Assembly: GCA_928212115.1 (NCBI GenBank)
Contig: CAKMRJ010003334.1
Location: forward strand, 98,496,851-98,560,850
DNA from: Lactuca virosa
Lineage: Eukaryota > Streptophyta > Magnoliopsida > Asterales > Asteraceae
Reading direction: 5' to 3'
Length of the DNA: 64,000 nt
Shown: positions 34,355-45,137 of the stretch, piece by piece
Layout: the number at the start of each line of letters is the position of its first letter
Numbering within the stretch: position 1 is the first letter of the stretch
Made by a program: the position numbers and the translations under genes
Notes under the pieces: model-generated
Databases searched by the model: none
Told to the model about the DNA's origin: nothing
What the model saw: the letters and a program-made list of their open reading frames with translations, nothing else

Positions 34355-35850
34355 GTACTTCTTCTATAAGTGATATTGTGTTAGATTTGTATGTGTTTGA
34401 CTGCGTGATGTTGTTTGTTTTTTTATGTGTGGAATATTATATGATTAGCTTGGTGTTTTCAATATTGAACACATTCTATAATACTTTAATAGAAAGTATA
34501 TATTAGTACTAAAATGTTCTGATCTGAATATACAATATGTGTGAAAATATGCAATGCTTCCACATGTATTCAATATTGAAAACATTTTGATATTGAAAAC
34601 ATTAGGTAAGAATTGAATACATCATACATTTCTTGGTTTAAATATTTTGCACTTAATTCTTATTATCAGTGTAATGGTTTGTGGTATTGTGTATTATTTC
34701 AAAATAAAAGTATTCTAAAAAAAATTAAGCATTGTGTATTAAATTATTCATATCAGAATACATTATAATTTCACTAGTATGTTTTCTGGTTTATTGTATT
34801 ATTTCAAAATATAATTTAATAGTTTAATATAGTATTCAATACAGAATACATTACTTATGTAATGCTACAATACAGAATACACAGTATGTGTGATAGTGTG
34901 CAATGCTTCCACATGGATTCAATATTGAAAACATTTTGATATTGAATTCCTTATGTAATAATTCAATACATCACATATTTCTTGGATTAAATATTCTGCA
35001 CTGAAAACATATAAAAAACAAATATGCATGATTCTTATTGGTGTAGTATTATCCCAATCATGCAGTCAATCCTGACATGACTGACATTATTTGATTATTA
35101 CATTATGTGTGTTAGTATGTAATATTTCGTAATATTATGTTAAGGTTTGATTTAGTATTCAATAAATAACACATTATGTAATCATTCAATACATCATATA
35201 TTTCTTGGATTAAATATTCTGCAAATGAAAACATATAAAAAACAAATATGCATGATTCTTGTTGGTGTAGTATTATCCCAAGAATGCATTGAATCTTGAC
35301 ATGACTAACAGTATTTGGTTATTACATTATGTATGTTAGTATGTAATATATTTCATAATATTATGTTAGGGTTTGAATTAGTAGTCAATAAAGAACACAT
35401 TATGCATGTTATGCTTCTACATGTATTCAATATTGAAAACATAATATGTATCAGGACTTAAATATTCTTTAATGAATTTTGATATGAGTAACATTATTTA
35501 TTCTCTCTAGAATGGTTTGTGGTATTGTGTATTAATTCAAACTAATAGTATTCTATAAAAAACATTTAAGCATTGTGTATGAAATTATTCAAATCGGAAT
35601 ACAATATTATATAACTAGTATGTGTTTGTGGTATTGTGTAGTATTTAAAAAAAAATCATTTTTAAGTTTGATGTAGTAGTCAATACATAATACATTATGT
35701 TGTTTATGCTTCATTACAATATACAGTAGTGTACACACATATAATATTTTGGAATATTCAAAGCAGAAAACATTTTTAAAAAATTATGCATGATTCTTAT
35801 TGGTGTAGTGTTATCCTGATCATGCGTATGTTATTTTGTGTTTGTTGTAG
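34355..35850 (+). repeat. Intron with three dispersed internal repeats
   Basis: A 1.5-kb intron of the ULP1-like gene. Segments such as GCAATGCTTCCACATG.ATTCAATATTGAAAACAT (34552, 34898, 35408) and ATATGCATGATTCTTATTGGTGTAGTATTATCC (35022, 35248, 35786) recur, implying segmental duplication within the intron. Confidence 0.75.
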
Positions 35851-37494
35851 GTGAATCAAGTGTTAGTGTCTGTAAGAAAAACAAAAGGAAAGATGAACAT
35901 TATGAAGATAGTGAAGCTGATCTTGATGTTAATGTAAGAAGAAGTGGTAGGAAAAAAACTAAAGTCATAAAAAATGAAGTTTTAAAGGAAGTTGATAATA
36001 AGAAAAGAATGAAGAAAAGAAAATCGAAAATAAAGAATGTAGTAGAAAATGAAGATGTAGCTGTTGAGGACAACACAACTAAAGAGTTGCCAAAAATAAG
36101 TTGTCGTATGTCCCCAAAATCAATGTATATGGTGGTAAAGGGAATGTCATACAGTCAGAAAGAAATGGTGAGACGAATGGGTTTCGGTGCGTTCCTTGAT
36201 ATAAAGTTAGATTCAATACCTTCTAGATTGGCTTACTACTTGGTGGACAAATTCAGAGCAAAAACATCGACGATTAAGACTAAGAAAGGGGAAATACTTA
36301 TTACAAAGAAAACGGTTGAAGAGATGTTTGGTTTGCCAAGTGAAGGTTTAGACTACAACCAGTTGGTGGAATGCGATAAAACATATACGGTTATTGAAGC
36401 ATGGAAAAGTCAATATCCAGGAGGAAAGTTCAATAATGGAAACTATGTGAAGAGGAATAGACAATCGGATGTGGCGGATGACATGTTCAAGCTTAATTTC
36501 CTGACATTGTTCATAAACAGGAGACAAAGATGAGTGGGGCAAGCCGTATTAATTGTCTGGAGAAATTAGCAAGGTGTGAAGATATTCAAAAGATTGATTG
36601 GTGCAAGTATATAGTTGAATGTTTGGAGAAGGCAAAATACAAATGGAGGCCAAATGACGCAAACTGTTATTACACAGGTCCAATCACTCTCTTACTGGTA
36701 AGTAGTTGTAATTATGTGCATTTAGTTTTATATTATTTTTTAATTCTTTAAATTAAAATAAGTAAATATAATTTATTTATTATGTTGTTACAGCTTACGT
36801 ATGCGGACAAAGTAGTTTTGAATGGCTATAATCTCCGCAGATCAAGGCCATTGATAAAACAGATTGACTCAGTGGATTTGGAAATGTTGGAGGAGCATGG
36901 ATTGAGAATGGGAAAATTTGTAACATTGGAGTTTCGTGGAGACGGGGAAGTGGATCTTATTGATGTAAATGGTGATGAGGATAAGCTGGTAAGTTATTTT
37001 ATTATTTATTTCATGTATTTTTTGTAATAAATAACATTATACATAAGAAAAATGTATAACTGGTTTTAATAACAATGACAGGTAGGGGTGGAATCAACTG
37101 AAATGCTATATTGTAGGATCTGTGATGATAAGAAAAAAAAATTGAGGAAGCAATTAAGAAGGGGTTAGAACATGATGCAAATGATGATGTGGTAAAAGAG
37201 TGGTCACGAAAGGTGCGCCAACTTTTTAATGAAAATACTGTGGAACATGGAGATAATAGCTCGCCCACAAATGAAGCGACAATGAAAACGCCCGTTAAAG
37301 TTGCAGTCAATTCTGTGCAAAGTAATTTTGTGAAAGGAAGTAGTTTTGTGAAAGGAAGTAGTCTGATATGCAATGTTCAGTCTACCGGAAGGAATAACGA
37401 GAAGACAAAGGTTGTGGATGGGTGCGACTCACCTTCCGTACTTTTTCTGGAATATAATTAAAGGAAATACATCATTGGATAGTCCAGTTGTTCT

Positions 37495-38098
37495 GACTCC
37501 TGGTTTTTTGAATATGTCTGATGAAATTGTGGAAAGGAGCATGAGAAAGAAAAAGGATTTTTGCAAAGATGGCATACCATCATTCGATTTGAGAATAACA
37601 CAATTGAATGAGGAAGATAAGAATATGGATGATAAGGAAGGAAGTAAGGCAGTAATTAGATATACAAAAAAAATCTGTAGCGGAAGACAAACTGAAGAAA
37701 AGAACTGGAAAAGATCTTATGGAAAGTGAATTGGTGCATGTTGTTGATTTCAAAAATGGGAAAGGTAAAAGGAAGGGGAAACTTGGACAATTGTAAAAGA
37801 CTCCTGGTTTTTTGAATATGTCTGATGAAATTGTGGAAATGAGCATGAGAAAGAAAAAGGGTTTTTGCAAAGATGACATACCATCATTCGATTTGAGAAT
37901 AACACAATTGAATGAGGAAGATAAGAATATGGATGATAAGGAAGGAAGTAAGACAGTAATTAGATATACAAAAAAATCTGTAGCGGAAGACAAACTGAAG
38001 AAAAGAACTAGAAAAGATCTTATGGAAAGTGAATTGGTGCATGTTGTTGATTTCAAAAATGGGAAAGGTAAAAGGAAGGGGAAACTTGGACAATTGGT
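37495..38098 (+). repeat. 304-bp tandem duplication within ULP1-like gene
   Basis: Copies start GACTCCTGGTTTTTTGAATA at 37495 and 37799. They differ at only a handful of positions, including one A in an A-run. The unit is not a multiple of three, so the duplication shifts the reading frame. Confidence 0.95.
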
Positions 38099-39175
38099 GT
38101 GTTCACCTTATGTAGATCGGATTACGGACGTGGATGAGGCGGTTAAAGATGATGAAAACGTTGTGGCTCAAAGCATAATAGCATGGGGGAAAGATAAAGG
38201 GTAAGAATGTATATTTTATCTGACTAAATGAAAATGGATTTTTTTTTGTGTCGTGACATTATTATTGTATTATGTTTAAATGGCAGGGAAATTATATGGG
38301 AAACTATTGAAGGTCATGGAATGCATTTGGAAGCTGCACGTACGTTAGCTATGAGAACAAAAGTGCATACCAATGTAATAGACGCGTGGGCTGCTTTCCT
38401 TAATAAAACTGAGGAACTGAAGTCAGAGGCTTCTTACTCTAGGATGTACTTCACATGCGATACGATTGTAAGTTTTTAATAATAATATATGTGTTGTATG
38501 TCATATTCCGCTATGAATTGTAATATGGTCGGTATTTTGTTATGATAAAACAGACAAATTACATGGTTAATGAAGCTGTAGATGAGGAGCTGAGGTACAA
38601 TAAATTCAGAATTATGTTTGTAGCTGTGATTAATGACATAGCGGACAAACCAGATTTGAAAACGGTGGACTTGGTATGGAATTGTTACATTTTACAGTAT
38701 TTAAACATGGTTGGTATCACACATTTATGTTGAACCGATGCTGATATTGTTTAAATGTAGGTTTTCATACCAATTGTTGTTGATGACAGTTACTGCCTAG
38801 TGTGATTTTGCTTGAAAAGGGTTACATTTTATATATTTGATCACATCAAGAGGTCGGGGACAATTGAGTCTGCATATGGGAATAAACCACGTATCCTGGT
38901 TAGATCTGTTGTTTACTTAATCAATTCATATATATATTGTCATTATTGTTGTTATATATTTATTATAATATGAATTATTATTTAATTTGACATGCAGCAA
39001 AGTTTCTTTTGTCGTTATCTGAATAGTGTTGAACACAAAAAAGCAAATGTGTTACTTAAAAAAGAAGTTGTGGTTTTAAAAATGAAGTGTCAAAGGAAAA
39101 TAGTTGGTGTTGACTTTGGAATTTTCCTTATGCGACACATGGAAACATACATGGGAGAAGCGGCACATAAATGGG

Positions 39176-39856
39176 ATTGCGGTCAGGGACGGAGCCAGGA
39201 TTTAAGAATAAGGGGGGCCGACGTCGCAAAAATATATTTAAATATATGTTATATCAAAATAACATAACTGAGTCTCCAATTTTGAAAGAGAATTTGACGA
39301 TAAAAAATTTGTTTAAACAAAAGTTATATCAATCATTTCAAGAATGCATTTTCAAAAGTTTTCAACCAATAATAAACGTTGATTTATAGTCATTCATTAA
39401 CATGCTAATATTAAAAAAGTATATTAATTATTGATCCATATCTTTCATTAATTGAATTATACTCAGTGATATAATCTATCATTATAATTATAAAAAACAA
39501 AATATCATTTATAATAATATAATTAATGGCAAAGTAAAAAATTATTGAATATACAAGAATAATTAAAAACATACCTTGTTCTTAAATGGAGAAGATATTG
39601 TAGCACAGTAGGTAAGTAGCAGAAAATAAGGTTGCCGTCTTTTTCAGTTTGGGAATTAGAGTGTGAGTAATTTAAGTAATAAATAAGTTAATTAAATCAG
39701 ATGAGGGCTGTGGGCTACAACTATACATGAGGTGGACTTAAATATCAATTATTTAATGTTTTGATGGCTTATCTAATTAGTATACTACAACTAAAAAATG
39801 CCCGTGGTGGTTGGGCATCCGGCAGCCCCGGTACTAACTCCGCCACTGATTACGGT
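39176..39856. mobile_element. hAT-type MITE with 8-bp target duplication
   Basis: Element 39184-39848 (665 bp). Left end CAGGGACGGAGCCAGG; right end on the minus strand CAGTGGCGGAGTTAG, so short imperfect terminal inverted repeats. Flanks ATTGCGGT (39176-39183) and ATTACGGT (39849-39856) are an 8-bp duplication with one mismatch, as expected for hAT. Removing the element and one flank joins the ULP1-like exon in frame (..KWDCG + LCVDNK..). No transposase inside. Confidence 0.88.
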
Positions 39857-40057
39857 CTATGTGTTGATAATAAAATTCAAGAAAAGATGTTGGGACGGTT
39901 AAGGTATAAGTATCTGGATAAGTTGATGATGTCGGATTTTAATGTTATGAAGCAAACATTCGTGAAGCATTATGCAACTGTCAAAAAAATGGTTAGGTTT
40001 AAAAGGATGAAGTTGATTGAAGAAAAGAAGAAGGAAATCACAAGTGTGCTGCAGTAG

Positions 40058-41313
40058 ATTGATTTGTGAAGAAGATGGTGTTTTTTTTATTAGGTTTTTT
40101 AGTATTATAAAAGGTGATGATCGTCTATGAACTTTTAAGTGTTTTGTTATGTTGGTTTTTTGGATTATGGTAATTATGTTAGAATTATTATGTGTTGGAC
40201 GTATTCTAAGTGAAACTATATGATGAATTTATTTAATGTGTGAAAAAATGGTTATTATTAGTACTGTGTACCTTAATTTTTCTTATATTCCATATGTAAT
40301 ATATATGGCATATGACACTTAGCAAAGGTCACACATTTATAAGAAATATGAGTCATATAATTTCTAAATTTATGGGTTTGTGGTGGATACCGTGAATAGT
40401 ATAAAGCATCATGTAAATGTTTCTTAAATAACTATTAGATTAATATTTTTGTTGAATATATGGATGTTAAAATGAAATACATGTTGTGAGTAATTTAATT
40501 TTTTTTGAAACATCAAATTCCTATTAGATTAACATAGTTTATAAAACTTAATATGAATTAGGAATTGTGAATAGAGTGGCTATAAAAGTTAGCGTTAGAA
40601 TAATATAACACATCTTCACGTGTAAAGTTCTTAATTGAATATGTAACATAATTCTAAGTTCAATTATGTATTAATCGGTGTTATCAATAATTACATAATT
40701 CATAATACATATTTTTTTAAGTGCATCTGATGATTATTTTCTGTATGAAAATAGAGTATTAATGTTTACTGAATTTATAAATACGTATAATGGAGATGAC
40801 AATTATATATTGATTGTAGTGAATATGAATTTAGTAATTAAACATATTTCTGGTTATAATCATGTAATAAATTTTGTTGTTATAAATTCTGAAATGAATA
40901 GTTATAAAAAAAGTTTAGAAGAATGTAATGTTTTGTGTATGTAAACAAGTAATGAAAAAGACACATCTTTTATAAGTTCGTATACTAATTCTTAAATTTA
41001 TGTAGTAAATGTAGTTTTAAAGATGACTTTATTAATAAAATATTGACATTTATAATCTAATGATTGTTGTATACGGATAATAATGATGTATGGATTGAGA
41101 TGGTTAAAAAAACAAGGAATATGTGCTTAAGCTTTAAAAAGAAATCAATGACAATTAATAAACACAATTTAAAAGTAAATTATAAATAGGCTACACAATT
41201 TATAAAAACATAATACTGAAAAGTGACAATTGACTGAGAATGTAACAATTGTTTTACCATAAAGTAAACAAACCAAACAAATTAATATGAAATAAAAAAG
41301 ACCGATAAATAAA
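40058..41313. other. Spacer between convergent ULP1-like and FAR1-like genes
   Basis: Very AT-rich, no coding signal recognised. It would contain the 3' UTRs and polyadenylation signals of both convergent genes. Confidence 0.5.
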
Positions 41314-44300
41314 TTATTTCTTCTTTCCAGGATGTTGTTTAAAAATGTTGTTCTTCTCATCTTCCTTTCTTAAAGGACAATTCCGCCAGTCATGATCGTT
41401 ACCCTTATGACAGTAGTTACAACGTGATTTTTCAACTGTAATTTCTTGAGCACCTTTAATCATTTTTTTAGTCCCAGACCCTTTGTTCCTAATTCCAGTG
41501 GGGTTTTGAATTTGAACATTTGCGGGTATCGACACACCAAGTCTATTTCCAAAGTCCGTTGACTTGTTTAGGCGTTCATGCATAGTAACGCCAGCCATAA
41601 ACTTGCTCTCCAATTCCTTAAGTGCTTCATAATACTCTTCAAGTCTTTTTTTGTTGGTGCTCAAAGAAGAGAGACAATTATCAACCGTTGAAAATATGTC
41701 CATTGCTACTTTTTTAATTTTCTCATCAGAATCTGAATACCGGAAACATCTTCGTAACAATTCAGGTGGAATAATATCCTTCTGCCACCGCCTTAGAAGA
41801 TACTTTGCTGGTATGAATTGGATGTTGAAGGCTTTCATTGCAGTAAAAATGTGGCGACAAAGAATCCCAAATTGTTCAAACTTCATACAACTACAAATGA
41901 ATGTGTCTTCTTTCTGTTCACATTTAACCTGCATAGAAAAATAAGCACATATATATACAAAATTTGGCGTGCAAAAAAATAAAATGATATCAGAGTTTAA
42001 AATAATACCGTATATATAGAGTCTTTTAGCAGCGTATCCCATTTATCATCATCATCATCATCATCACTGTCAATATCGGACTCAGGTCGATTCGAGGTGG
42101 AAGATCCATGTGGCCTAAATTCTTTTATCTGAAACTCATGAACATGGTCAACGATGTTGTGATTTAACGAGAAACATGTTGTCATTGACCTGTACATTTC
42201 GTTCTGAACCTGTCTAAACACTTTACGTGTGTAGAATAGAGAAGCGTTTTCCTCTATTAGAAATGGTGTTCTCATTTAGGGAATTTGTCTTTTGTTTTGA
42301 AGTCCAAAGAGGATTGAGTATAACGTTGCTTCTCCATGGCAGATTCAAACGAATTCATAAAGTTTACTAAAGTTGATCCATAATGCGTGTTTTGATGAAA
42401 GGCTAAGTTCTGACTCTCAGAACGAGATGTTGTTCTCATGAGACCTGACATAGGGACTCTTTTGAAAGATGTAGGAATCCATGAATGTCTCAAGTTGTAC
42501 ATTCTCCTTAACCAAGTATTATCGTTAAGATCATATTCATCCAATAGTGCTTGTCATCCATGTTCGAAATCTTTCTCTTCAAGCTTAGAATTCCAAATCA
42601 AGGAGTTGAACTGTAACTTAAATTCCTCGTCGTTGACAATATCCAATGATACCTTACAATGAGAACATGTGCAAAGTGTTAAAAATGAAAATCATTAAAT
42701 CAGTCCAGAATATATAAAGGCAAACGACACTAATGTAATAGACCAGTACTCAATGTAGAACTATATGTGGACTGGATACAAAAGTACTATCATTGATTCT
42801 TTTCAGAATATAAAATTAAAATAACAGTGATTCATAATGAATGCAATGTTGACTAATAGCGGTTTAAATAAAACCTTGTAACCTTCAATGGTAATTTGGA
42901 AGTGATGTGCCACATACACAACCTATGAATTGATTCTGGGAAAACAGTGGCTATAGTGTTTTTCATCGCCGGGTCTTCATCAGATAACACCAATTTGGTT
43001 GTTTACCAAAGGCTTTAAGAAAAGATTTCAACAACCATGTGTATGAGTCGATATCCTCTTTGCTAAGCAAACCAGCACCAAAAGTAACACACTTTTTGTG
43101 ATTGTCAATTCCGGTGAAAGGAACAAATACCATGTCATACCTAAAAAGTGGCAAAATTTACTTTGAAAATTTTAAAGGACTTAAAATTAAAACAAAAAAC
43201 ATAAACATAAAATATACATAACCTGTTGGTTCGGAATGTGGCATCAAAGGAGACAACATCATCAAATTCTTTATAATTTATCTTTGAGGTCTCGTCAGCC
43301 TAAAATATAGCGTTGAGTTTGCTTATTTTCAACTTTGAAATCGAATGAAAAATTAGGAACATTTTTTGTTTTGTTAGTCATCTTATCGACTAACATCTGA
43401 GCATCAGTTCCACCTATAAAGCAATTAAGATCCCTCATCAAAATTTTAAAATCATCAACCGTGCCTCCAATAATATTGTATCCACCATTAATAGCAGTAA
43501 AGAGCCTGTGAGCTTGGGTGGCACCAACGTTCTGATTAGAAAGACTGATAATGAACGATTTCTGCCATGAATTAAGTTGTATATGGTATCGGGAAAACAA
43601 TATGTTATCTTGAGACATAAGCTCATGATTATGTTCCTCTACAAACTCATATAACAACCATGTAGAGCTTCCTTTTATCATACTAAATCTGATACATGCA
43701 TTGCATCCAATCCTTCGACAATCAATCCTTCTTTGAATCTTACTTTTGTTTGGGTTCAATGTATCAACATGACCTGTATTAGGAATATCTTGTCTGTTAC
43801 ACACGAGGTATCTCAATTTAGTAATACCATGCACATTTTTCTATTCGTCGTTTTTCTAACATCAAAACCTGCTGCATGAGCGTACTTGTAATACATATCT
43901 GTTATATCTTCATAGGACTTGTAATGGCCTTTGAGTTTTGGCTTAACTTCATCAGGTACCTTTGGAATCCAATATTGTTTTCCATTAATAATCACATGCT
44001 GATGATTAGAACGTTGATGATTATCATTAGATTGACTATCATCAGATACACCCAATGTCTCGTCTTCAATTGAAATATCACGTAAATCGTTTGCATCTTC
44101 ATCAAAAGAAATGATGATGAATTAACATAAAATATACAACCGAAAATTAGTAAAAGGAAGTTAACATTTACGAAAAAGTGTAATAAATTAAACCTGGATT
44201 CTTATCATTATATACAACCGGAATAAGAGAAAATGAAGTTAACATTTACAAAAAATTGTAAGAAATTAAACCTGGATTTTTATCAATTCCATGATGTTGG

Positions 44301-44437
44301 TTGTCGAACAGACTATCATGATAAGTATGATCTATTCCATCCTGCATTGAATCGAAATCAACATGGCCGCCGTCTTCTGTATGAGCATCCATATGGATCA
44401 ATAGACTAATCAAATCTTTTCCAAAACGATGAATCAT
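41314..44437 (-). pseudogene. FAR1/FHY3-like MULE transposase
   Basis: The minus strand encodes the order seen in FAR1-related sequences, which are domesticated or mobile MULE transposases. An acidic N-terminus (44437-44270) precedes a FAR1 DNA-binding domain at 44000-43600 (Y..YAHAAGFDVRK, CRRIGCNACIRF, FVEEHNHEL). The MULE catalytic domain lies at 43330-42850 (DETSKINYKEFDDVVSFDATFRTN, FTGIDNHKKCVTFGAGLLS, LVLSDEDPAMKN, HRLCMWHIT). A helical region with SRSESQN follows near 42420. A SWIM finger is at about 41900 (CSCMKFEQFGILCRHIF), and a CCHC-like knuckle CNYCHKGNDHDWRNCP lies at 41370-41420. Frameshifts near 43832, 43330, 43000 and 42280 and Trp-to-stop changes (near 43303 and 42553) disable it. 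DDE residues are still readable, so decay is recent. Convergent with the ULP1-like gene. Confidence 0.85.
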
Positions 44438-44990
44438 ACAACTGGTAATACAAAATGATTAATACGTGGGTTACAATTGTGGATTATGGAAAGATCAATT
44501 AACATATTTTCAGGAAATTTGTTTTAATTACTTGTTTGACTTTTGTGTAAAATGATATGCTTACCCTTAAAAATAAATTTATTTATTTTTTTAAATGATA
44601 AAATTTGATTGGCTGTTGTCGTCACGTATTCACACTAAATCATGTTTTTAAATGAACCTACTTCTATATATATATACTAGGTGTGAGACTCATGTATTAC
44701 ATGAGTTTATTTAAAAAAAATTAACTATGAAAATTTAACAATTTGAAAAGTTTGAATTTATAAGAAAAATGAGAAATTTTTTGAATTATTAAAATTAATG
44801 AGGCTTTAATGTATTGAATACATTATATATAAAAACCCTTTCTAATAAATACCTTACATATTAAATGTGGAATTTTAATTTAATAAAATGAAAAATACAA
44901 TAAAATGACAAGTGGAAAATAGAAAATTTAAAAATTCTTGAAAATGTCATGTGTCTAAATGAAGGAGAAGATGACATGTGGCAAAAAACT

Positions 44991-45068
<78 letters not shown>

Positions 45069-45137
45069 GTTGACTGTTGACCCACAACTTCTATCTCTAA
45101 TATTAAGATCTAGACACCTACAGTGTACAAGTCAGCC
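44438..45137. other. Upstream region of 2OGD copy A
   Basis: AT-rich. It contains an ACTCATGTATTACATGAGT perfect palindrome (about 44689-44707) next to a TATATATACTAGG sequence, and the TA microsatellite at 44998-45063, only about 75 bases before the start codon of copy A. No clear TATA box other than the microsatellite. Confidence 0.5.
44998..45063. repeat. (TA)n microsatellite in promoter of copy A
   Basis: Pure TA repeat of about 65 bases ending 74 bases before the start codon. Confidence 0.95.

Larger units (their letters stand above)
33775..40057 (+). pseudogene. ULP1-like (C48) protease gene of a plant transposon
   Basis: A multi-exon gene resembling the plant-specific ULP1 cysteine protease genes carried by MULEs (KAONASHI type). 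Exons readable from GT..AG junctions: 33775-33880, 34283-34354, 35851 to about 36530, about 36530-36698, 36794-36988, 37082 onward, then several to 40057. The N-terminus is Lys-rich and nuclear-like (RRSGRKKTK, KKRMKKRKSK). The middle domain contains RRMGFGAFLDIKLDSIP and EEMFGLPSEGLDYNQL. The C-terminal protease region shows VFIPIVVDDSYCLV then a stop (38803), and VDFGIFLMRHMETYMG where relatives have DCG, so the catalytic Cys is Phe. Other damage: frameshift near 36530, an out-of-register 304-bp duplication (37495-38098) and a hAT MITE in the last exon (39184-39848). It cannot make an active protease. Confidence 0.8.

Noticed and set aside
44655..45113. Complete small Helitron between the palindrome and CTAG at 45113
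   Set aside because: The 5' end is not preceded by A and no 3' hairpin was found next to the CTAG; kept only as a weak observation.
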